A stretch of DNA of 64,000 bases from Candidatus Binataceae bacterium (lineage in GTDB: Bacteria; Desulfobacterota; Binatia; Binatales; Binataceae). The stretch's first letter is position 1, and every line of letters starts with the position of its first letter. The notes beneath the pieces were generated by a model. The model saw nothing but the letters and a program-made list of their open reading frames with translations. It did not search any database and was not told the origin of the DNA. The stretch lies in assembly GCA_035500095.1 (NCBI GenBank), contig DATJXN010000129.1:39411-103410 (forward strand), read 5' to 3'. A program made the translations under genes and the position numbers. This document shows positions 1-7,920 of this stretch, piece by piece.

Positions 1-669
1 GGAACGGGGAAAATTAGTTTTTCGGGGGGCGAGTGCACGAACTGCGGCGTGATCATCAATTCCACGACCAACCAGGCGCTGTTAACACTCAGCACTGCCA
101 AGGGTGCCGGATTCCAGTTCCTGGATCTCGCAAACAATACCTTTGAGGCCCCCTTTCCGTCACAAACGTCTCCGCAGCGGGTTTCGGAAGACGCAGCGAT
201 AGATCCCGTTCGCCATCTGCTGCTCTCGGCCACCGAAGGGAGCACTTATGAGGTGGGCGACATTACTGACACCACTACGCCCAAATTGTTCGAGAACAAT
301 ACGTCGGGCGGCGTTTTTGAGGGAGAGTACGATTCGTCGGCCGAAGACTGTACCACTGGCGTGGCGCTGGCCACGGACGAATTTACGGGCAATCTCTATC
401 TGGCCGACCTGAGCCAGGCCGTATTCACACCCGGCTCGCCCGGCACCTGGACGGCGCCGCAGCGCCTGCAGAACTTTCCCGAGTTCGAGAGTTTCTCGGC
501 AGGTACTGACGCGGTTTCGGTGGCGGGCGATACGCATATCGCGGTCGTGAACGGCGAATTCGGCGGAAATCGCTTTGGCGCCGTCGTGCTGCCGTCGAGC
601 TCCGCCAGCGGAGGCAAGGTTCCGGGCGTGTCCGACTACATAAGCCTGCACGATTCCCAACACTCCTGA
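1..669 (+). CDS. Secreted repeat/beta-propeller-like protein, 5' truncated, N-terminal part of a frameshifted gene
   Basis: The frame is open from the first base, so the gene begins outside the window; the GTG at 49 is only an internal codon. The residues are rich in Gly, Ser, Thr and Asn, with short strand-turn units and an LYLADLS segment, as in extracellular beta-propellers (inference, no family recognised). The frame stops at 667-669, but the reading continues convincingly in the +1 frame from about 650, through IPNTPD, to a stop at 917-919. This ORF is therefore not the full C-terminus. The disruption lies between about 641 (the last stop in the +1 frame) and 666. Confidence 0.6.
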   Translation, partial: GTGKISFSGGECTNCGVIINSTTNQALLTLSTAKGAGFQFLDLANNTFEAPFPSQTSPQRVSEDAAIDPVRHLLLSATEGSTYEVGDITDTTTPKLFENNTSGGVFEGEYDSSAEDCTTGVALATDEFTGNLYLADLSQAVFTPGSPGTWTAPQRLQNFPEFESFSAGTDAVSVAGDTHIAVVNGEFGGNRFGAVVLPSSSASGGKVPGVSDYISLHDSQHS

Positions 670-919
670 CAAATCAACCTTTGAAACGGGCGATGACCCC
701 CACACCACCACGGCGTATGCCAGCCCGAATACGGGCGACGCTATTGCCCTGGTGGCCAATTCGAATCCTCCGACCTGGGTTGCGCAGATTGACATGAGCA
801 AGCTGCTCAATCCGTCGATCGTGCCGCGGATAAAGAACGGCTTTACCAGCAAGCACACATGCAATCCGTCCGTCGACCTGGAGGCGGCGGGAATCGTGAA
901 GTTTATCGCGGTTCCGTAG
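662..919 (+). pseudogene. C-terminal part of the preceding gene after a frameshift
   Basis: Frame 2 from about 644 encodes roughly 90 residues that read like ordinary protein: IPNTPD, then a DDPHTTTAY segment, then DAIALVANSN and WVAQIDM, ending at the TAG at 917-919. It has no start codon or ribosome-binding site of its own at the junction. It continues naturally from the preceding frame, which stops at 669. One extra base (or two missing) between about 641 and 666 explains the break. It may be a sequencing or assembly indel or a real mutation; the sequence alone cannot decide. Confidence 0.6.
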
Positions 920-943
920 GATCAGGGAGATTCGGCGATAAGC

Positions 944-988
944 AAAGCCGCGACGGCGGCCGCGTAACCGCGGTCGCCGTCGCGCTTT
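944..988 (+). terminator. Hairpin terminator after the frameshifted first gene
   Basis: A 10-bp perfect stem (arms 949-958 and 975-984) is extended inward by a G.T pair and five more base pairs (960-964 with 969-973), closing on a 4-base loop. A short CTTT follows at 985-988 and pairs in part with AAAG at 944-947. It lies 30 bases after the stop at 919 and ahead of a convergent gene. The T-tract is short, so a bidirectional or Rho-assisted stop is possible. Confidence 0.6.
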
Positions 989-1046
989 ATAGGAGTGGTA
1001 AGCGGCCTGCGTCTCGTCAATTGATATGCGCTACTCGTGATACGCG

Positions 1047-1841
1047 CTACTCGCCCTTGAATTTGGGCGGGCGCTTTTCAAGAAATGAAGTGATTCCTTC
1101 GGTGCCGTCGGCGGTGCGCGCCATGTCAGCGATCCATTCGGTCTCGAGCTCCATCTGATCCTCGAGCGTCCGAATGGCGCTTTCGGCAAACAAGCGTTTG
1201 ACGCCCCCGTAGGCGCGCGTGGGGCCCTCTGCGAGGCCCTTGGCCAGTCCCTCGGCGGTGGCCATCAGCTGGTCGTCGGGAACCACGCGGGTGACGATAC
1301 CCATGTCGCAGGCCTCGCGCGCCGTGAGCACGCGGTTGGTCAGCGTCAGGTCCATCGCGCGCCGCAATCCCACGATTCGCGGCAGGAAATAGGTTGACGA
1401 CCCGTCCGGGGTGAGCCCGGCTCGCGTGTAGGCCATCGTGAAGCGCGCCGACTCGGCCGCGACCACGAGGTCGCCCGCGCATGCGAGACTCATCCCCGCG
1501 CCGCCTGCCGCGCCATGGATCGCCATCACCACGGGCGCCCGCATCCGGTTGAAACGCGAGACCGCCTTGTGCAGATGAAAGGTCACCTTCTTCAGGAATG
1601 TCGGCAGCATCTCCTTGGGCTGCGCGCCGAAGCTCTTGAGGTCGCCGCCGGCGCAGAAGATTTTGCCCGCCGCGCTGATCAATACCGCGCGCACGCTCGG
1701 GTCCTCTTCGCAGCGCAGCGACACTTCCATCAGGTCGTGCGCGAGTTCGGCGTTGAGCGCGTTGGCCGCGTTGGGCCGGTTGAGCGTGATGTGTGCCACG
1801 TGGTCGCGGACGTCGAAGAGGATCGTCGAATATTCGGACAT
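1047..1841 (-). CDS. Enoyl-CoA hydratase/isomerase family protein (PaaG-like)
   Basis: Crotonase-fold protein of 264 residues acting on acyl-CoA thioesters. Visible signatures are HITLNRPNAANALN near the N-terminus, the oxyanion-hole segment FCAGGDLKSFG and the HGAAGGAGMSLA loop that binds the CoA thioester. The TPDGSSTYFLPRIVG segment has Asp in the position typical of the PaaG/isomerase branch rather than the second Glu of classical hydratases. The start at 1841 is chosen over the upstream codon at 1907 because GGAGG lies seven bases ahead of it and MSEYSTI matches family N-termini. It is about 105 bases downstream of the dehalogenase on the same strand. Whether it is a hydratase or an isomerase is not resolved. 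Confidence 0.88.
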   Translation of the reverse strand: MSEYSTILFDVRDHVAHITLNRPNAANALNAELAHDLMEVSLRCEEDPSVRAVLISAAGKIFCAGGDLKSFGAQPKEMLPTFLKKVTFHLHKAVSRFNRMRAPVVMAIHGAAGGAGMSLACAGDLVVAAESARFTMAYTRAGLTPDGSSTYFLPRIVGLRRAMDLTLTNRVLTAREACDMGIVTRVVPDDQLMATAEGLAKGLAEGPTRAYGGVKRLFAESAIRTLEDQMELETEWIADMARTADGTEGITSFLEKRPPKFKGE

Positions 1842-1946
1842 GGTTTTTCCTCCGCTCCGGTCGAGTTCTCCGGATCGAATCGTCTGGATCGAATTTCCCG
1901 TCACCAATTAGATCAACCGCGCAGCTTTCGCGCAACCGCGCGTCGC

Positions 1947-2831
1947 TCAGAGCGCGCCATACCAGTCGGCGATAGCAGAGCCGATCTCGTGCGGCGAGTC
2001 TTCCTGGATGAAATGGATGCCCCTGACGGTCACCTCGCGTTGATTGGGCCAGCGCCGGCAGAACTCGCGCTGCGGGCCGATCAGGATCGCGCCCGGGTCG
2101 GCGTTGATGAAAAGCTTTGGCACCGGACTTTGCGAGAGCCATGCGGCGTATTCATCGACCAGCGCGGCGACGTCGGCCGGCTCGCCGTCGAGCGGAATCT
2201 GCCGCGGCCATGTTAGCGTCGGGCGGCGCGATTCCCCGGGCTCAAGGAACGGGCGGCGGTAGGCCTCCATCTCGGCGGGTTCGAGCTTGCGGATTACGCT
2301 GCCGGGCAGGATCCGTTCGACGAAAGTGTTGCGCTTGAGGATCAGGTCTTCACCGGCAGGCGAGCGCAGCGCCTCGAACAGTGGACGCGCCTGCTGGTTG
2401 AATTCGCTCGACTTGAGCGGCCGCACGATCGCTTCCATGTAGGCGATTCCTTTGACCGCGCCGGCATTGCGCCGCGCCCAATGAAAACCCAGCGACGAGC
2501 CCCAGTCATGAACCACCAGCGCCACCTTCTGACCGGCGAGGCCGAGCGCGGCGAACCATGCGTCCAGATAGCGGACATGATCGGCCAGACGGTATGAACC
2601 ATCGGGCGCTTTGCCCGAATCGCCCATCCCGGCAAGGTCCGGCGCGAGGCATCGCGCGTGCGGCGCGAGGTGCGGGATGATGTTGCGCCAGAGGTAGGAC
2701 GAGGTCGGATTGCCGTGCAGAAAGACGATCGGGTCGCCTTGACCGACGTCGACGTAGGTCATCGCGACGCCGGCGGCGTCGAGACGTTTGCGCGGATGCG
2801 GATCGGCGGGCGAAATTGACGCGTTGCTCAT
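1947..2831 (-). CDS. dhaA: Haloalkane dehalogenase, HLD-II (DhaA/LinB) type
   Basis: Alpha/beta-hydrolase of 294 residues that would hydrolyse carbon-halogen bonds to an alcohol and halide. The catalytic pentad is visible: Asn41 in [10 protein letters not shown], nucleophile Asp109 and halide-binding Trp110 in [13 protein letters not shown], Glu133 in YMEAIVRP and His273 in [10 protein letters not shown]. The Asn plus Trp pair and the acid after strand 6 mark the HLD-II subfamily, and the spacing almost matches Rhodococcus DhaA (41/106/130/272). Start 2831 (MSNASIS) is preferred to 2903 because the extra residues are Arg-rich and unlike the family. It probably shares a transcript with the crotonase downstream. 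The natural substrate is unknown. Confidence 0.88.
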   Translation of the reverse strand: MSNASISPADPHPRKRLDAAGVAMTYVDVGQGDPIVFLHGNPTSSYLWRNIIPHLAPHARCLAPDLAGMGDSGKAPDGSYRLADHVRYLDAWFAALGLAGQKVALVVHDWGSSLGFHWARRNAGAVKGIAYMEAIVRPLKSSEFNQQARPLFEALRSPAGEDLILKRNTFVERILPGSVIRKLEPAEMEAYRRPFLEPGESRRPTLTWPRQIPLDGEPADVAALVDEYAAWLSQSPVPKLFINADPGAILIGPQREFCRRWPNQREVTVRGIHFIQEDSPHEIGSAIADWYGAL

Positions 2832-2918
2832 CGTTGGGTCCCGATTTTTCGTTGGTGAAGGTTGCTCCCCTCGAGACATACGGCCGGGCCGCGCGCCATG
2901 CAAGGTGCGTGAGCTTAT

Positions 2919-2946
2919 GGCCTTGCGCCGCGCGTGGCGCAGGGCC
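2919..2946. other. Hairpin in the divergent dehalogenase/oxidase intergenic region
   Basis: Eleven-base arms (2919-2929 and 2936-2946) pair with one G.T wobble around a 6-base loop, between the divergent genes that start at 2831 and 3025. No T-tract follows. It could be a structured leader of the oxidase or a protein-binding palindrome; the role is unknown. Confidence 0.35.
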
Positions 2947-3024
2947 GTTGGCGTGATTCGGTTTGCTCCGCGGGCCTAACGGTTGCACAATTATCGCCTC
3001 ACGATACCGGAGGACCGATCGAAT

Positions 3025-4641
3025 ATGGCCGAGCAGCGCAAGCGCAGCTTCTGGGGATGGGGTTACGAGGATCAGCAGCCTACCGCCGAGCAGTTGAAGA
3101 ATCTCGCGGAGCGGATGGCGAAACGGTTCGGGCTCGCGCCGCTCAAGATCACGCCGCCGCCGCGCGCGGACGAGCTCAATCTGCGGCCGCCGCGGGTAAA
3201 GCCGCCCGACGCGCTCGCCGCCATCTGTTCCGCCAGCACCCACGATCGCGCCGGCCATAGCTACGGACGCAGCTATCGCGACGTGGTGCGCGCGTTTCGC
3301 CGCTTCTATCCCAATCCGTTCGACCTCGTCGCCTATCCGCGCGACGAAGCCGAGCTTGGCCGCGTGCTCGAATGGTGCGACCGGGAGCGGCTCGCGGCGG
3401 CGCCGTACGGGGGCGGCTCGAGCGTGGTGGGCGGGGTCGAACCGCCTGCGGGCGGCGACTGGCGCGGATCGGTGTCGATCGATCTGACGCGCCTTGACCG
3501 CGTGCTCGAAGTCGATCGCGCCTCGCGCGCGGCACGGATCCAGGGCGGCGTGCTCGGTCCCGCGCTCGAGGACCAGTTGCGTCCGCACAACTACACGCTG
3601 CGCCACTATCCGCAGTCCTTTGAATTTTCAACGCTCGGGGGATGGATCGCGACGCGTTCGGGCGGTCATTTTGCCACGCTCTACACCCACATAGACGACT
3701 TCGTTGAATCGGTCCGCGTACTCACGCCGACCGGCGTAGTTGAATCGCGCCGGCTGCCGGGCTCGGGCGCCGGACCCAGTCCGGACCGCATGTTCATCGG
3801 CTCGGAGGGCATCCTCGGCATCATCACCGAGGCCTGGATGCGCCTGCAGGACAGGCCGAAGTTTCGCGCCGGCGCCGCCGTCGCGTTTGCCGATTTCCTC
3901 GCCGCGGCCGATGCAGTGCGCGCGGTCGCGCAGGCCGGGCTCTATCCCGCCAACTGCCGGCTGCTCGACGCTGGCGAGGCCGCCAATGCGGGCGCCAATC
4001 AGGGCGAGGCCTCGGTGCTGGTGCTGGCCTTCGAGTCGGCCGACCATGAGCTGGGGCCGTGGATGAAGCGCGCGCTCGAAATCTGCGCCGATCTCGGCGG
4101 CAAGGTGCCCGAGGGCGCGGGCCGCACGCGCACCGACGCCGAGGCCACGCACGAAGGCGCGGCGGGGGCATGGCGCGAAGCCTTCATCAAGGCGCCGTAC
4201 TTGCGCAATTCGCTGGCGGCGATGGGAATCATCACCGACACGTTCGAGACCGCCATTACATGGGATCGCTTCCCCGCGTATCACGCCCAATTGATGGAAA
4301 CAGGAACTGACGCGATCCGGCGCATCTGCGGCCAGGGCACGATGACCTGCCGTTTCACCCACGCCTATCCGGACGGCCCCGCACCTTACTACACGATTCT
4401 CGCGCCGGGTAAGCCGGGCAGCGAGATGGAGCAATGGGACGAAATCAAGGCGGCGGTGTCGGAAGTGATCGTGAAGTTCGGCGGCACGATCACGCATCAC
4501 CACGCGGTCGGCCGCGACCATCGTCCCTGGTACGACCGTCAGCGGCCCGAAGGTTTCGCGCGAGCTCTGAAAGCCGCCAAGCGCGCGCTCGATCCGCACG
4601 CGATCATGAATCCCGGCGTCCTGATCGATCCGGAGCGGTGA
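3025..4641 (+). CDS. FAD-linked oxidase of the alkyldihydroxyacetonephosphate-synthase type
   Basis: FAD-binding type-4 (VAO/PCMH) flavoprotein of 538 residues. The FAD domain shows YGGGSSVVGG (pyrophosphate loop), FEFSTLGGWIATRSGGHF and IGSEGILGIITEAW. Near the C-terminus THHHAVGRDH is the His-rich motif of alkyl-DHAP synthases, followed by DPHAIMNPGVLID. Known relatives swap the acyl chain of acyl-DHAP for a fatty alcohol in ether-lipid synthesis; others oxidise hydroxy acids, so the substrate is inferred. The ATG at 3025 has GGAGGA ten bases upstream, whereas the longer frame starts with TTG at 2983 without a good site. It converges on the MIP18 gene with a 36-base gap. Confidence 0.85.
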   Translation: MAEQRKRSFWGWGYEDQQPTAEQLKNLAERMAKRFGLAPLKITPPPRADELNLRPPRVKPPDALAAICSASTHDRAGHSYGRSYRDVVRAFRRFYPNPFDLVAYPRDEAELGRVLEWCDRERLAAAPYGGGSSVVGGVEPPAGGDWRGSVSIDLTRLDRVLEVDRASRAARIQGGVLGPALEDQLRPHNYTLRHYPQSFEFSTLGGWIATRSGGHFATLYTHIDDFVESVRVLTPTGVVESRRLPGSGAGPSPDRMFIGSEGILGIITEAWMRLQDRPKFRAGAAVAFADFLAAADAVRAVAQAGLYPANCRLLDAGEAANAGANQGEASVLVLAFESADHELGPWMKRALEICADLGGKVPEGAGRTRTDAEATHEGAAGAWREAFIKAPYLRNSLAAMGIITDTFETAITWDRFPAYHAQLMETGTDAIRRICGQGTMTCRFTHAYPDGPAPYYTILAPGKPGSEMEQWDEIKAAVSEVIVKFGGTITHHHAVGRDHRPWYDRQRPEGFARALKAAKRALDPHAIMNPGVLIDPER

Positions 4642-4677
4642 CCCGCCGAAACGGTGACCGGCCGGAGAGTGCGGCGC

Positions 4678-4983
4678 TCAGTCGTTGTCGAGCCCCAGCG
4701 CCTTGCGCGCCGCCGGGCTCATCCGATGAGGGGTCCAGGGCGGATCCCACACCATCTCGACCTTGGCTTCTTCGCATCCCGGGATGCCGAGCAGCTTGTC
4801 CTGGATCTCGCTCGCGATCATCGCGCCCATCGAGCATCCCGGCGCCGTCAGCGTCATCTCGACCGTGATCACGCCGCCCTTGATTTCAACGTTGTAAACG
4901 AGTCCGAGGTCGACGATGTTGACCGGCATCTCGGGGTCGTAACACTCGCGTAGCACTTCGTAGACTTCTTCTTCGCTGTACAT
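4678..4983 (-). CDS. MIP18/DUF59-family metal-sulfur cluster assembly protein
   Basis: Small protein of 101 residues with the family signature DPEMPVNIVDLGLVYNV, then VEMTLTAPGCSMG, whose Cys is the conserved reactive residue of the MIP18/SufT/PaaD group. Members help mature or insert Fe-S clusters. No suf or isc gene and no ring-hydroxylase gene is adjacent, so the client is unknown. The C-terminal WDPPWTPHRMSPAAR segment is typical of the SufT-like branch. Start 4983 (MYSEEEV) is chosen because the family motif begins shortly after it; an alternative ATG at 5022 would add 13 residues. It is divergent from the TPR gene. Confidence 0.85.
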   Translation of the reverse strand: MYSEEEVYEVLRECYDPEMPVNIVDLGLVYNVEIKGGVITVEMTLTAPGCSMGAMIASEIQDKLLGIPGCEEAKVEMVWDPPWTPHRMSPAARKALGLDND

Positions 4984-5111
4984 CGCGCGCTTCCCGCCCG
5001 ACGCCCGGTGGTTTTGCGGCATCGGGCATCGATTGCTGTAGTATATAGAAACAGCGCGCGCGGCAGGAACGGCGCCCGGCCGGCGCGAACGCAGCCAACG
5101 GAGGTTAACGC

Positions 5112-5459
5112 ATGCCCGACAAGGAGGAGCTTTACGACGCCGCGGTCGATCTTTACGCCGACGGCAGGTACGACGAGGCGATCGAGGTGTACGAAAATGC
5201 GCTCCGGGAGGATCCGCGCTACGGCGACGCGCTGCACGGGCTGGTGATGTGCTACCAGGCCAAGGGCGACCTCGATACCGCGATCGAGCTCACCAAAAAA
5301 TATATCGCCCAGGACCCCGAAGACATTCTCGCGTTCACCAACTTGAGCATGCTCTATCAGAAGAAGGGGATGATTAAGGAGGCCGAGGAGGCCGGCGCCG
5401 AAGCCCGGCGGCTCGACTGGAAACGCCAGCTCAAGGAAGGCCCGGCGGGGAAAAAATAG
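5112..5459 (+). CDS. Small tetratricopeptide-repeat protein
   Basis: 115 residues forming about three TPR helical pairs: YDAAVDLYADGRYDEAIEVY, then ALHGLVMCYQAKGDLDTAIE, then AFTNLSMLYQKKGMIKEAEE. There is no signal peptide, so a cytoplasmic adaptor for protein contacts is likely. GGAGG sits eight bases before the ATG. The SDR gene follows after nine bases, so the two are probably co-transcribed. The partner protein is unknown. Confidence 0.85.
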   Translation: MPDKEELYDAAVDLYADGRYDEAIEVYENALREDPRYGDALHGLVMCYQAKGDLDTAIELTKKYIAQDPEDILAFTNLSMLYQKKGMIKEAEEAGAEARRLDWKRQLKEGPAGKK

Positions 5460-5468
5460 GGGAGGGCA

Positions 5469-6227
5469 ATGAAGCTCAAAGACAAGGCGGTGCTGATAAC
5501 CGGCGCGGGGTCGGGGCTGGGGCGCGAGATGGCGCTGGTGTTCGCGCGCGAGGGCGCGAAGATCGGCGTCAACGACGTGCGGCCCGAGGCGGCGCAAAAC
5601 GTGACGACCGAGGTTGAACGGGCGGGCGGCCGCGCGCTCGCCCTGGTCGCCGACGTCACCGACAGCGCCGCAGTCAGGAAGATCTTCGCCGACTTCGTCG
5701 CGGCCTTCGGCACCATCGACGTGCTGATCAACAACGCCGGTATCGGCCGCGTGCGCCCCGGCAGCGAAGCGACTCCCACCGCCGAAAAGAGCGACGAGGA
5801 CTGGCACAAAATGATCGCCACCCACCTCGACGCGACTTTCTACTGCACGCGTGAAGCGCTCAAGGTCATGCTTCCCAGGAAGTCCGGCCGGATCATCAAC
5901 CTCGGTTCGATCGTCGGCCTGACCGGCATCGAGATGGCCGCCGACTACGGCGCCGCCAAGGGCGGGATAATCTCGTTCACCAAGTGCGTCGCGCGCGAGG
6001 TTGTCCGCGCCGGCATCCTGGTCAACTGCATCGCGCCCGGCTTTATCGAGACGCCGATGACCGCGCCGCTTGGGCCAGAGTTGAGGCAAATTGCGATCGC
6101 GCGGACGCCGGCCGGGCGTTTCGGCGAGCCGCGCGACATCGCCGCCGCCGCGCTTTACCTCGCCGGCGACGATGCATCGTTCATGGTCGGACAGGTGATC
6201 AGTCCCAACGGCGGCTATGTGATCTGA
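5469..6227 (+). CDS. Short-chain dehydrogenase/reductase, FabG-like
   Basis: Classical SDR of 252 residues, NAD(P)-dependent. The Rossmann motif TGAGSGLG is near residue 11, the structural motif INNAGIG is about residue 90, the catalytic Ser is in NLGSIVGLTG and the YGAAKGG motif carries the catalytic Tyr and Lys. The C-terminal GDDASFMVGQVISPNGGYVI is the usual substrate-loop end of 3-oxoacyl-ACP/CoA reductases. AGGG lies just before the ATG. Substrate is not determined by sequence; 3-oxoacyl thioester or sterol-type alcohol are both possible in this acyl-CoA-rich setting. Confidence 0.85.
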   Translation: MKLKDKAVLITGAGSGLGREMALVFAREGAKIGVNDVRPEAAQNVTTEVERAGGRALALVADVTDSAAVRKIFADFVAAFGTIDVLINNAGIGRVRPGSEATPTAEKSDEDWHKMIATHLDATFYCTREALKVMLPRKSGRIINLGSIVGLTGIEMAADYGAAKGGIISFTKCVAREVVRAGILVNCIAPGFIETPMTAPLGPELRQIAIARTPAGRFGEPRDIAAAALYLAGDDASFMVGQVISPNGGYVI

Positions 6228-6246
6228 GCCGCTCCCGCCCGCAGCC

Positions 6247-7797
6247 GTGAATTCGCGACCCGCAATCGAGCGCGTAGCCGGCGTGATGGTGCCGCTGTTT
6301 TCGCTGCGCGCGCGCGAGGACGCCGGAATCGGTGATATCGCGGCGCTCGGCGCAATGGTCGAGCTTGCGGCGGCGATGCGTCATCGCGCGATACTGCTGC
6401 TGCCGCTCGACGAGACCTCGCCCGGAGAAGCGAGCCCTTACACTGCGCTCAGCCTGTTCGCGATCGATCCGATTTACGTCGGCCTCGGCGGACTGGCGGG
6501 CGTCGGGCGGGAGAGGATGGACCATGTGCGCCGCGCGCTCGCCCGCGTGCCATTGAGCGATCGCCTGACGATTCGCGCGGCGCGGCGCGAAGTGCTCGAG
6601 GCCGCGTTCGTTCATTTCACGGTGCAGGGCAGCGAGCGGGAGACAGTCGCGGAGTTCGCGGCGCGCCATCGCGGATGGCTCGGCGACTACGCGCTCTTTC
6701 GCGCGCTCAAGGATCGGTTCGCCTTCGCTCCGTGGGAGGCATGGCCGCAAGAACTGCGAAGGCGCGACCCCGCCGCGCTCGCGCGCGCCAGGGCGGAGCT
6801 TGCGCAGGCGATCGACAGATACGTGTACTGGCAGTTCCTGGCACATCGCCAGTGGACCGAGGCGCGCGCGCGAGCGCGCGCGGCCGGCGTGATGCTCGGT
6901 GGCGACCTTGCTTTTTCGCCCGGGCGCGACAGTGCGGACGTGTGGGCCAACCAGGAGCTGTTCGATCTCGGACGCTCAGTAGGCGCGCCACCCGACGGCT
7001 TCAATCCGCAGGGTCAACGATGGGGCCTGCCGGCGCCGCGCTGGGAGCGGATTCGCGCGAGCGGGTTCGACCTGCTGCGAAAACGGATCCGGCATGCGCG
7101 CGAACTTTACGATTTCATCCGCGTCGATCATGTCGTCGGGCTCTATCGCACCTTTTCGTTCGGCCTCGCGCCCGGATCGCACGGCGCCTTCTGGCCGGCG
7201 GCCGAGCCCGAGCAGCGCGCGCAGGGCGGGGCGGTGATGAACGCGATTCTCGACGAGGCGGGCGCGATGATCGTCGTCGCCGAGGATCTCGGCGTGATAC
7301 CGCCGTTCGTCCGCGCCTCGCTGAGCGCCCTGGGCGTGCCGGGATACAAGGTGATGCGCTGGGAGAAGACCGACGAGGGTACGCCGACGGAGGCCTTCGT
7401 CGCGCCGGCGAGCTATCCCGAGCTTTCGCTTGCCACCACCGGGACGCATGACACCGACACGCTGGCCGAATGGTGGGACACGGCGCCGCCGGAGGAGCGC
7501 ACGCGGATGCTGCGGATGCTCGCGCTTGCGCCCGCGGGCGCGAGCGACGCCCCCGTCGCGATCAGCAGGGTGCTCGACGCGATACTGACTGCCCTATACG
7601 CATCGCCCTCGCGGATCGTGATCATTCCGATTCAGGATCTCTTCGGATGGCGCGAGCGGATCAATTTCCCCGGCACGGTGGGGGCGGCGAACTGGTCCTG
7701 GCGCCTTCCGGTCGCGATAGAGGACGTCCGCCGCGATCCGGCATTTGCCGCACGCATCGAAAAGCTCCGGAATATGGCCGTTCGGGCAGGAAGATAG
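6247..7797 (+). CDS. malQ: 4-alpha-glucanotransferase (amylomaltase, GH77)
   Basis: 516-residue GH77 enzyme that transfers 1,4-alpha-glucan segments, in maltodextrin or glycogen metabolism in the cytoplasm. The family's catalytic segments are visible: FIRVDHVVGLYR with the nucleophile Asp, VVAEDLGVIP with the acid/base Glu, and TTGTHDTDT with the transition-state Asp; NWSWRLP lies near the end. The N-terminal SLRAREDAGIGDIAAL also fits. The gene starts with GTG, 19 bases after the SDR stop. No glycogen or maltose gene is adjacent, so it is isolated from its usual pathway. Confidence 0.92.
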   Translation: MNSRPAIERVAGVMVPLFSLRAREDAGIGDIAALGAMVELAAAMRHRAILLLPLDETSPGEASPYTALSLFAIDPIYVGLGGLAGVGRERMDHVRRALARVPLSDRLTIRAARREVLEAAFVHFTVQGSERETVAEFAARHRGWLGDYALFRALKDRFAFAPWEAWPQELRRRDPAALARARAELAQAIDRYVYWQFLAHRQWTEARARARAAGVMLGGDLAFSPGRDSADVWANQELFDLGRSVGAPPDGFNPQGQRWGLPAPRWERIRASGFDLLRKRIRHARELYDFIRVDHVVGLYRTFSFGLAPGSHGAFWPAAEPEQRAQGGAVMNAILDEAGAMIVVAEDLGVIPPFVRASLSALGVPGYKVMRWEKTDEGTPTEAFVAPASYPELSLATTGTHDTDTLAEWWDTAPPEERTRMLRMLALAPAGASDAPVAISRVLDAILTALYASPSRIVIIPIQDLFGWRERINFPGTVGAANWSWRLPVAIEDVRRDPAFAARIEKLRNMAVRAGR

Positions 7798-7920
7798 CGG
7801 GAAGATAGGCCGCTCCAAACCACCTCAGACTGTGCTTGAGCGCCTGATTGCGTCCGCCGCGCGGGTCAGTAATCATCGTCCAGGTAACTCTGGCACGCCT
7901 GCGTCTTCGGAACGCGGCGG

